NCBI GenBank assembly: GCA_018105865.1
Contig: CM030856.1
Coordinates: 4,920,220-4,984,219 of the forward strand
DNA: 64,000 bases
Direction: 5' to 3'
Source: Metaphire vulgaris
Lineage: Eukaryota; Annelida; Clitellata; Crassiclitellata; Megascolecidae
A program made the position numbers and the translations under genes. The notes under the pieces are model-generated. The model worked only from the letters and a program-made list of their open reading frames with translations. It had not been told where the DNA came from and ran no database searches. Below, piece by piece: positions 55,932 to 64,000 of the stretch; the first letter of the stretch is position 1, and every line of letters begins with the position of its first letter.

Positions 55932-56820
55932 CTGCAACCGTTAATAACACTGTCATTACACAAGACTCAGCAAAAAGGACTGACGGATGGATAACTGGAT
56001 AAAGTGGCGTCTCTAGAGGTGAGGGCCTCATCGGGTGGCACCAATGACAGCATCACAGGGGGTGACATCAAAACGCTTGTTGCCTGTAAATTAAATAGTC
56101 TAAACGATTCCATTTAAACGTAAACCTTACCCTTGAAACCGTAACCCCTACATTTAGTTTTATGCAGAAACCCTTCTTGTCCGCGTCACGGAACCCTAAC
56201 GTTACACGAAACACACTTCGGTTTTAACTCTGATTATTATTTCTTGTAAGGAATCCAGCTTGAAGCTGGTTTTCTACGGGTAAGTCATCAACACCGAGAC
56301 CGGAATTCGCCGGCGTCAACGCAGCACCCGCCCCGGACGAGGAAAAGACGTAGTTCTACACGTATGCTTCGTCGGTATTCTGGAGGAGGGAATGCGCAAT
56401 TCGATTCCGTGAAAGTGAAACCAATCAAAACTGTTCAGTGTGGCATGGTAGTAGGCCAGTCAATTTCTACCCTACCGTAGTTTATGGTACGTAGGCTTCG
56501 GCTAACCGGATGATCGGAAGCAGAGCTGGACAGTGTGTCGGTCCTTAAAATTGCAGAGTGTTTCCAGGGCTGAAAGAACACTAGGTTTATTAGAAATAGA
56601 ATGTAGGATTTTAGGTTTTTAAAAAAGATTTTTAGGTTTTAATGTTCGGCATGTCGGCACTCATAAAACCTTCCCTATATTTTGCCACATATGTGCAGAG
56701 AGTAAACAAAGTCCTTAAAACAGTAAAGATGGTTTTTCATTTTCCGACTTAAAAATTAAAAAAAACTAAAAACCTAAACTATGACCTTTTAAAAACCCTA
56801 AAATCTAGGATTTTTAAAAC
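55932..56820. other. No gene; AT-rich repeats
   Basis: 56590-56815 has inverted 'aggattttaggtttttaaaa' / 'taaaaaccctaaaatctagg' words, perhaps a small foldback repeat. The rest is unremarkable. Confidence 0.45.
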
Positions 56821-57130
56821 CACATTTTCGTGATATCAGCAGAGGTTAGCGCTGACGCATTCAACAGATGGCAGTAGAGTTTGTTTATATACGTCGATGA
56901 ATATTCATCCATAGACGCATTAACCAGCCTAAATAAAGCGCGATGCACACCAGCCAAACAGCGACCAATGAACACGAGAATGCCGGAGATGCAGAATCTC
57001 GTTCCCTTGCAAAAAAAGGAGATCAGCAATAATCCGCAGTGGCTGCTCACTCTTAGGCGCCTAGATACGGAACGCCAGAATGACAGATAGGCAGACGAAG
57101 GAAGCAGAAAAGCAAGCAGCGGCGGATGTG
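56821..57130. other. No gene supported
   Basis: Open frames exist on both strands (56814-57179 minus, 56881-57090 plus) but show no recognisable domain and overlap each other. Confidence 0.35.
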
Positions 57131-57132
57131 TG

Positions 57133-57653
57133 CAGTGGCGGTTCCAGGATTTATTGGTGGGGGGATGAAATGAATTCATAGGAAGTTGGCGGGGGATTGA
57201 AAAGAGAGGAGGACAATCAATGAACTTTGTCAGAAAAGAAAAAGGCTGACAAACAAAAAGGGGTATTTTTCCCGAATTTTACTAGACTTTTACCGAAAAA
57301 TTGGTTGACAAGCAGAAAAAGCGGTCACCCGCAGTCTTTCTCCCGTCATTTTAGCGTTTTACCCAGAAATAGTTTGACAAGCAGAAAACAGTCCGGTGGG
57401 GATGCGTCCCCTCCATAGGCGGATTTTATTAAAGGCTAGGGTAGGCTTAAGCCTACCCATGGATGGCACGCGTGCTGGATGGCACTCGTGCTGCTTGGCA
57501 CGCCTGCTGAATAGCACGCCTGCTGAATGGCACTGCTGGATGGCACGCGTGCTGCATGGATGGCACCCCCAGACTCCCATGCTAGCCTACCCAAATATTA
57601 AACTCTAAATCCGCCTATGGTCCCCACTCATCCCCCACGTGAAACCGCCCCTA
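57133..57653. mobile_element. hAT-like element
   Basis: CAGTGGCGGTTCCAGGAT ... GTGAAACCGCCCCTA, flanked by GATGTGTG / GGTGTGTG (one mismatch). Interior related to 30979-31295 ('ggtgggg..atgaaatgaattcatag.aagttgg'). Confidence 0.85.
57414..57619. mobile_element. MITE nested inside 57133-57653
   Basis: CATAGGCGGATTTTATT ... CTAAATCCGCCTATG, flanked by GTCCCCTC / GTCCCCAC. The core is five 'tggcac.cgtgctg.atgg' units. The mirror ORFs on both strands derive from these. Confidence 0.88.
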
Positions 57654-57659
57654 GGTGTG

Positions 57660-58265
57660 TGCACGTGAATTTGCGTTTGAAAGAAATTGGGGCGGGGGGC
57701 GTGGGGCGGGGGGAGATAATTCAGCCGCTGGTCAGTTAATTATCTGGAAATACGGCAGACGATCGATGATGTTGCTCTGGCGTATTTTTATGCGACGCAA
57801 GGCGCCATCTTTCTAATTAAAACGTCAAGTCACTTGTGCGACAAATGATTGCACTATTTGATTATAGGCTAATACAGCCTCGATCTTCATTTCATCACGA
57901 AGTCGGTCAACTGGAACCTTTCGATAGTTTTCCTTTTCCGCATAACGAGACAACTGCTCGGTCGCTCCCGTCACTGATTACAAAAATTAGACATCTCTGG
58001 AATAATTAGAATGACTTTTGGTGAAAAATAATAGGAAATAGGCGATGGTTCAGTCGGACAAAGATGCATGATGTCAAGACTGGCGCTTCTGAAAGTAATA
58101 CAACGTCTTCTTAAAGCCCCGCTTTGAATAACTGTGGCAAAATAATTGATACCGGTGGGAAGGGAGGCGGGGTGGGAGCGGAATTCTTTAGATTCGAGGA
58201 GCCCTTCCCGATCTGAGCCACATCAGCCATATTGATGTTGCTTCACTGAGCTGCCATGCACTTAC
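57660..58265. other. No gene seen
   Basis: A GC-rich tract near 57685-57715 ('ggggcggggggcgtgg'), then unique-looking DNA. Confidence 0.4.
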
Positions 58266-58274
58266 CCCAGTTGA

Positions 58275-58329
58275 TGATGCTGATGACAACGACGACGACG
58301 TCGACAACAACAACAACAGCAACAACAAC

Positions 58330-58396
<67 letters not shown>
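58275..58396. repeat. Compound trinucleotide array
   Basis: GAC, AAC, then about 23 AAT/TAA units. Poly-Ile and poly-Leu ORFs are artefacts. Smaller arrays follow at 58587-58603 (GA) and 58710-58770 (ATT/ATC). Confidence 0.95.
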
Positions 58397-58779
58397 GAAA
58401 TGTTCCTATTAATCCTGGCATGTAAAGTTCTATACCAGTTCAAATTAATTGCTCTATGGAATGGGAACTTTCACCGTAGTAGACTTCGCTGCTCTTGACC
58501 AAGGAGCCGAAAAGCTGACGTCGCCATGACAACGGTTGCCAGGCAGCGGTCTTGCATCGAGTAAATAAAGCATCGTCTGACCGTCAGAGAGAGAGAGAGG
58601 GAGAGGTACCGGGTAACCTACTATCGTCCTCATCGTCTGCCGAGCAAACACAAGCCCTTCGATTCACACGCCCCGTAGCGAATTTTATTCACCTACTATA
58701 GATTACCATCACCATTATTATTATTATTATCATCATCATCATATAGGCTATTATTATTATTAAATTAATTATTATTCAC

Positions 58780-59525
58780 CCATGGCCGTAAAAGCGTCAA
58801 TGCGGAAATATTCACATGGCCTCTAGCTGGAATTTTGGTTTGTCATTGCGCAGCCACGGGGAGAGGGACCGATCCCCTATTTGGACTGGGACAAGTCGTG
58901 GGATTTGCGCAAAACCTTTGCGCAGTTGGGATGTGGGTTAACTGGGTTTGGTAGCACGAGAATGAATGAAAGGATATTGACAAGACGGATTTTTGCTCAT
59001 TTTACACCCGAACACCTGTCTTGAAAATGTTGATGGAACCCCATTCCAGGTCCATCCATATAGTATGTACGCACTTAGGGGAGGTTGGATTTAGGAGATT
59101 TTGACTATGTACGCTGTGCAAACGGGGAGGGGGTGGGCGGCGGTGACAATATGGGCTATATTATAAGTCAGAGAGAAGACCGGTTAATCAGAGATGTCTG
59201 CATATTCGATATTTACTGAGAAAAACTGATTTATGAAATTATTCTTCAAGAGCTGATTTGCTTATAACAAATTGCATAAAACATTTAATGAAATGAAAAC
59301 TGAAATCAAAGCCCACTCATCAACAGAAATGCAACACATCTGTGCGATGAAAAGCGATGAACTCATATGCCTTCATATGCCCTTGAGCTTCAAGGTCTGC
59401 GCTAACAAAAATACCAAAGCAAACAATACAGATTATATATACTTCACAGTTCAGCAGCATTGTATAAACAAACAACCAGCTTCATAAGCCTAAACAACTG
59501 AATAACACGCAGAGATGAAAGTTAC
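58780..59525. other. No gene supported
   Basis: The plus ORF 59272-59487 has no recognisable motif. Confidence 0.4.
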
Positions 59526-59530
59526 CAACA

Positions 59531-59946
59531 GAGGCGTAGCCAGGAATTTGATTTGGGTGGTGGTGGGGGATATTTATTTTTATATGTATCATATGTAATA
59601 TATATAAATTATAAATTATATTATTTGTGCTTTCTCAGTGACTGTCCCAAACTCTGGAAAACTCATTGCCTGTCATTAAATTCATTAGATTTTTAGAACA
59701 AGATTAAAAGACAATTTTTTTGACCTTGCTTAACCACCATAGACTGTCACCCGTTTGTCCGGCCGGATACCCTGGATCTTTAATGATTTGGACTTGGTGC
59801 GCCATTGGTCGACGATCCTGTGCATTATGAAGCGGCGCTATAGAAGTTTAAGATCAGATAAGATTTAAGTACTGCATTATATATATATATATACTGATTT
59901 TTCGGGGTATATACACCAATATGCCCCCCGTTGCTACGCCCCTTGT
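59531..59946. mobile_element. hAT-like element carrying a LINE tail
   Basis: 'agaggcgtagccagg' and 'gttgctacgcccct' are inverted ends, flanked by 'gttaccaac/gttaccagc'. 59640-59870 inside is an L2-like 3' tail ('gcattatgaagcggcgctatagaagtttaagat'), so a LINE end lies within the element. Confidence 0.65.
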
Positions 59947-60490
59947 TACCAGCAGTCAATACAACACAAAGCATCAACTTGGAAATCAAAGTGTCACAAC
60001 AGCAAACTTTTATGAACTAACATATATATATCTCAACGTCACAAAAAGTAAAAAATTAATAATAACAATTATTATAATTATTATTACAAACTAAATCATG
60101 TTTCATGACATCCTTCTGTGCAATAAAAAATCGAGTGGAATTCTGCTTCACATCCATGAACCACTCTACACAAGAAATGAAGTTAACAAGCTCTCGACGC
60201 AGATACTCATTATGCAATCAACCGAAATAAAATTAATTGTAGACTTTCAATCGAAAATGAATTTCTATTTCCGGTATTGCTAACAACGCAAACACAACCA
60301 GTGAATAATACAGTAAAGTAAAGTAAAATCTCGTAACCTTATACAGCGCTCCGGAAAGCAGCGAAAACAAAGAAAGAACACCCACGCTTTTCTAGCATTT
60401 GTCAGATAGTTCAATTCTGAAATCAAACACCCCCCCTCCCCAGCGAGTAACGTCAAAAACCACTCCGTTCAGCTGCACACGGAAGGAAAA
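59947..60490. other. Putative 3' UTR of the minus-strand gene, otherwise nothing
   Basis: Lies 3' of the exon at 60496-61092. I see no clear AATAAA on minus. The plus ORF 60098-60283 has no recognisable content. Confidence 0.35.
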
Positions 60491-60495
60491 ATTCT

Positions 60496-61092
60496 CTACC
60501 CATTAGCGGTTGAGCTCGGAGCCGGATTGCCTCCGTCGGACCCGAGGACCGGCGAAACTTGAGCGCCGCTGCCGACCTGCGACGCCTCGCCCTGTACCGT
60601 CGGCTGGTTCGCCTGGGCCAGGTAGCTGAGGTTGGCCAAGCCGAGAAGCGACGAGTTATACGGCGGGTGGCCACCGTAGGGCAACCTGTGCGCCATCAGG
60701 CTGTTGAACCCCCGCTGCAGACTCGCAAGGTACGGCTGGTGCATCTGATACTGCTGCTGCAGCAGCGAGGCGGGATACGCCGGAAACGGTCGGCCAAGCT
60801 GCTGGAGGTCCGGAAACTGGTACAGGGTGACTAGATTCGGAACGTTCGCTGAGGACGCCTGTGCCGCCGCCACATCCACGATCGCAGCATGGGAAAACAT
60901 ACGGATCAAGCTGTCCACTGGTGAGACCATGCCGGGCGACACCGCCGGCTGGCTGGCCGGTGCCGGAAACGAGTACTGCGGCTGGACGAAGCCCGGTGGA
61001 ACCAGGTGATGGATGCTCGGCCCGGATGACTCGGCCTCGATGGACGACGGTTCTGGCTGGATTATCGGCGCCACGGCATTGGTTCTTGGCTT
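60496..61092 (-). CDS. Terminal exon of a Pro/Gln/Ala-rich protein (regulator-like)
   Basis: Minus strand, acceptor 'atatttttgtacag' with AG at 61093-61094. Phase 0: the first codon is AAG, giving 198 codons to TAG at 60496-60498. GC-rich and codon-like, in contrast to the AT-rich neighbours. Composition: acidic Ser/Pro start (IIQPEPSSIEAESSGPS), then Pro-, Gln-, Tyr- and Leu-rich low-complexity sequence ('LLQQQYQMHQPYLASLQRGF', 'HRLPYGGHPPYNSSLLGLA'), with no catalytic or DNA-binding motif. Such a tail is typical of transcription factors or RNA-binding regulators whose folded domain lies in upstream exons, which would be to the right of 61100 and probably outside the window. Gene not identified. 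Confidence 0.7.
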   Translation of the reverse strand, partial: KPRTNAVAPIIQPEPSSIEAESSGPSIHHLVPPGFVQPQYSFPAPASQPAVSPGMVSPVDSLIRMFSHAAIVDVAAAQASSANVPNLVTLYQFPDLQQLGRPFPAYPASLLQQQYQMHQPYLASLQRGFNSLMAHRLPYGGHPPYNSSLLGLANLSYLAQANQPTVQGEASQVGSGAQVSPVLGSDGGNPAPSSTANG

Positions 61093-61099
61093 CTGTACA

Positions 61100-62215
61100 A
61101 AAATATCGGGAGAGCGCATTTTTATACGAGCAGTTCTGTTATCGATAGCAAACACAACTTCTGAAAGACCCAACAGCTTCCAGAATTTTCACCCGATATA
61201 GCATTTCTAAGCAAAATGTCTTTAGCATCTTAAGCAAATAGCAGTCGATTAAAATTTAGGGGCCCAGCTTTTCTCGTAACAATATTTTAAAATGATTTTT
61301 AATTATTTATTTATTTGAATAATTTGATATTTGGAATATAAGCTTTCATTTAAAAATTAAAAAACTGAAAAACAAATTTGTGTACATGCAACCTTATTTG
61401 TCACGCAACATCCTGAAAAGCCCAACACTTGATCTGCAAATCGGTAACTTTTCCGAAAGTTTTCTGAGACTTTGAAAAATGCAAAGTTTCATCGACACTG
61501 GGTCGGCTATTGGTTCACAGAATTTTTATCTGGTAGGACCTCCATGAAAATAGTTGCAGAGGGCCTAAAAATGTTAATCCACCACTGCCTCTGTGTGTGT
61601 GTGTGTGTGTGTGTGTACAACAAGAGACTGGATGTAGAAAAGCTTCTCAAAATCATTTATCACTCTGAAAACTGTTCAAATATTTAAAATTAAACAGTGT
61701 AAATTCAAGGTAAAACTATGAAAAACCCTGTTGCATCCAGATTTACCTTTCGAGAAACTAGAGTCTCATTGGTAGTTGGAAGTAATGTAGATTTGGAAAC
61801 GAAATTGACGTCAATGCGGTCTATAAAAACAAGAAATCAGATTAATTTTAACATTCAATATCCTCTTGCTATTCTGCCACATAATTGTTTAAATTTCTGG
61901 CCTTTTGCTAGCGATCGGAGAAAATAAGTCACTGATAGGTGTTAAAAAAATAAAAACAGTAGAATAAGAAGATCAAAATCTGTAAATATATCAACAAAAT
62001 TGAACTGACAATCACTTCTTACAATACATTACCATACAAAACCATTTCAGAGGCATCTGTTAAAGTGGTGGCCATGACTTTCACTTTTGCCAGAACTCTC
62101 AATAACAATGATAATACAAAGAAAAAATTGTATCATAACGACTGTTTCTACAGCTATCGAACATTACTTCTATGCTATTGGCAAAGATCCGTTCCAATTT
62201 TGAATTGCTATGAAA
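61100..62215. other. Probable intron, no coding seen
   Basis: AT-rich, with a (TG)n tract at 61593-61614. The short plus ORFs (61472, 61718) lack recognisable content. Confidence 0.45.
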
Positions 62216-62219
62216 AGAC

Positions 62220-62300
62220 TTAACCCCTTAACTGGGTGCCCCGAGTAACGCTCGTCCATTTTACATTGAGTTACAAATAGTTGCCCAGTTAAGGGGTTAA
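62220..62300. mobile_element. TTAA-flanked mini-element (piggyBac-like), second copy
   Basis: TTAA, CCCCTTAACTGGG ... CCCAGTTAAGGGG, TTAA. It shares the core 'cgtccattttacattgagttac' with 21880-21959. Its arms are perfect over 17 bp. Confidence 0.85.
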
Positions 62301-62684
62301 TGAATTTGTGGGCAAACATTTACTCAAGATACTCAATCGTCAAATGCTATAGGCTATTGAGAACATCTTTGACTGTTGACATTCAAAGGTTCTACAACTT
62401 ACATCTCAGTTGGAGTATGTACACCACAGTGCACAAAGGCTTCTGCCTTCTGTAACACACTAGGTTGTCTAATTTAAAATGCAAATATCATTGTTGTCTG
62501 TCTTTATCCTAAATTCTATGACAATGGCCACCAATAATTCTCTTAGACAAGACAAATTGATCAATCTTTCTCCCCTTAATTTTGTTTTGAATTTCCAAAA
62601 TTTTGTTTTAATTTCCAACAGCACGTGGGGCTGAGTATCTTCGTATCTTCTGCTGCCGATGTCATTGAGCTATCTAGCTGGCTA

Positions 62685-62765
62685 AGTTGACAATCAGCTG
62701 ACGCTTCTGTGCATTATGAAGTGGTGCTATAGAAGTTTAGGATTATATAAAAATAGATAAGTCAA
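62685..62765 (+). mobile_element. L2-like LINE 3' tail
   Basis: 'gcattatgaagtggtgctatagaagtttaggatta' matches the tail at 59820-59860. Confidence 0.6.
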
Positions 62766-63135
62766 TTCTTCAGACCTGATGTCACTTCACGAGTTCGTGC
62801 ACTGCACATTTCTGACAGGAGCTTTTCCCTACAGCGATGCAACCAATAACTCCAAATAGTTACAGATGATCATATATTATTGCTTCAAATTGCAAATACG
62901 CAGCTGTGAATTTTAAAAAATGAAAAGGTACATGGATGGCAACAAAGCAATGAAACCATACCATACCACAATGTGATTTAAAGTGGCTTGGGAGGCATTA
63001 CTGCCTGTGTGGAAGCCACTATGGGTTCTAATGGGGCTTGAAACTCACTTCAACAGCCTACTGCTCCAGCTCATAACCACTCTGTCATCTTCTGCCCCGA
63101 TCTGCAGAATAAAGGTATGAATAAAGAAAAAAGAA
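62766..63135. other. No gene seen
   Basis: AT-rich, no supported feature. Probably intronic if the minus gene extends to the right. Confidence 0.4.
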
Positions 63136-63139
63136 ACAT

Positions 63140-63345
63140 TTCTTTAGTGCAAGGGTTGTGGACAAATGGAACAGTTTGGATTACCGGTAGGTGGGAGTGA
63201 CAGTTGAAACAGTAAACGGATTCAAAGGCTATGTAGGAAAACTAAGTTATTGAATGCAGAGAGTTACTACAAGTGGTTTTCACACAGGCTTACTTAGCCT
63301 CCTAAACCACTTTAAATCACATTATTATTATTATTATTATATGTG
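63140..63345 (+). mobile_element. CR1 LINE 3' end
   Basis: 'gtggacaaatggaacagtttgg' ... 'gtaggtgggagtgacagttgaaac' is the sense of the minus fragment at 9040-9110. It is followed by the 3' tail shared with 5466-5590 and (ATT)n at 63322-63342. Confidence 0.75.
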
Positions 63346-63435
63346 GTTACATAGGGTTTGGCTAACAGACATATGCTGAGGGATATAATATATTCAACAT
63401 CATCCTGGATGTCAGTAGAAGCAAATGTTCATGTC

Positions 63436-63555
63436 TTAAAATGAATTGAAAATGTTTGCAAAGATTTTGCAGCTGTGGACAAATTTTGTGTCTAGTACAG
63501 CTGATATATTGGTACCAGCTGCAAAATCTTTGCAAGCATTTTCAATTCATTTTAA
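63436..63555. repeat. Long near-perfect hairpin
   Basis: Arms 63436-63475 and 63516-63555 are complementary over 40 bp with a single mismatch that is a G.U pair in the plus-strand RNA. The loop is 40 nt. It could be a miRNA-like or siRNA precursor, or a small palindromic insertion. Confidence 0.75.
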
Positions 63556-64000
63556 TATTTAATATTAGCATTGAATGACATTAGCTGACCTCAACTTTTG
63601 GGAATTTTAAACATTTCTAAGCAGGTAGACCTACACATAAAAGCTCACTGTTCTGTCTCGTACTTTCTATCAGAAATCAATTGGTACGCCTTTTCTTCGT
63701 AGTCTGCCTTCTTGAAATTGTTCACATCGTCTACCTTCAATCGAGATTCAGGAAAATTCGGAAAGAAACTTCTATCCTCACCACCACCACCACCAGCAGC
63801 CTTTTCACGGCGATATGGATCATCTGTCTAAAGATACGAAGCATAAACCTATCGATTAATCAGCAATTTTAAAAAAAATTATAACAAAAAAAACATAATG
63901 AACTGTGATAAGTTGTTTTCTGACAAGTTCCTAGCCAATACCTGATTTGATGGTAAGGTTGGGAACGACCCTCCAATAGGGGTTAAAAATCCATGCATTT
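63556..64000. other. No gene supported
   Basis: A (CCA)n tract at 63778-63796. The plus ORF 63681-63872 has no recognisable motif. Confidence 0.4.

Noticed and set aside
58188..58498. Poly-Leu and poly-Ile ORFs
   Set aside because: Trinucleotide array at 58275-58396.
1..64000. CRISPR arrays, operons, bacterial signals
   Set aside because: The tandem repeats have no spacer structure, and splicing, microsatellites and LINEs show an animal genome.

Overview
This window is animal nuclear DNA. It has small exons with GT-AG borders, AATAAA signals, long (TA)n, (TAA)n and (GAT)n microsatellites, non-LTR retrotransposon debris of several clades (L2/CR1-like, CR1, RTE-like, and one with a restriction-like endonuclease module) and many short hAT-like elements with 8-bp target duplications. 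The gene types fit a marine invertebrate, perhaps an echinoderm or another deuterostome, but nothing here fixes the taxon.

Left third (1-18 kb). Mostly transposon remains, with one clear host gene: a three-exon secreted peptide precursor on + (5801-10022). Exon 1 carries the signal peptide, exon 2 an acidic pro-region, and exon 3 a Lys-Arg cleavage site followed by a 15-residue Cys/Trp-rich core. Both introns are phase 1, a TATA box precedes it and an AATAAA follows it. I read it as an undescribed antimicrobial-, toxin- or hormone-like peptide gene.

Centre (17.8-44.5 kb). A tandem segmental-duplication array built around a family B-type seven-transmembrane receptor with an extracellular somatomedin B domain. 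Copy A is at 18106-20426, copy B at 27666-29928 and copy C at 41510-42966 (C has lost the somatomedin B region). Two scraps of a fourth copy lie at 40190-40330 and 40905-41003. Promoter stretches and 3' flanks were copied too. Every copy carries at least one private frame lesion, so the cluster is decaying, or the sequence has errors. Because the flanks are duplicated, several transposon insertions can be compared with their empty sites: a twin-primed LINE at 37349-39754, a TTAA-targeting mini-element at 21880-21959, and several hAT-like elements.

Right third (44.5-64 kb). Three probable terminal exons of unidentified genes on - (46283-46606, 55486-55931, 60496-61092) lie among transposons. 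The transposons include a 2.3-kb TIR element with protein-coding remnants I cannot place in a family, a foldback element with long tandemly repeated arms, a nested hAT pair, a tRNA-type SINE and a near-perfect 40-bp-arm hairpin at 63436-63555.
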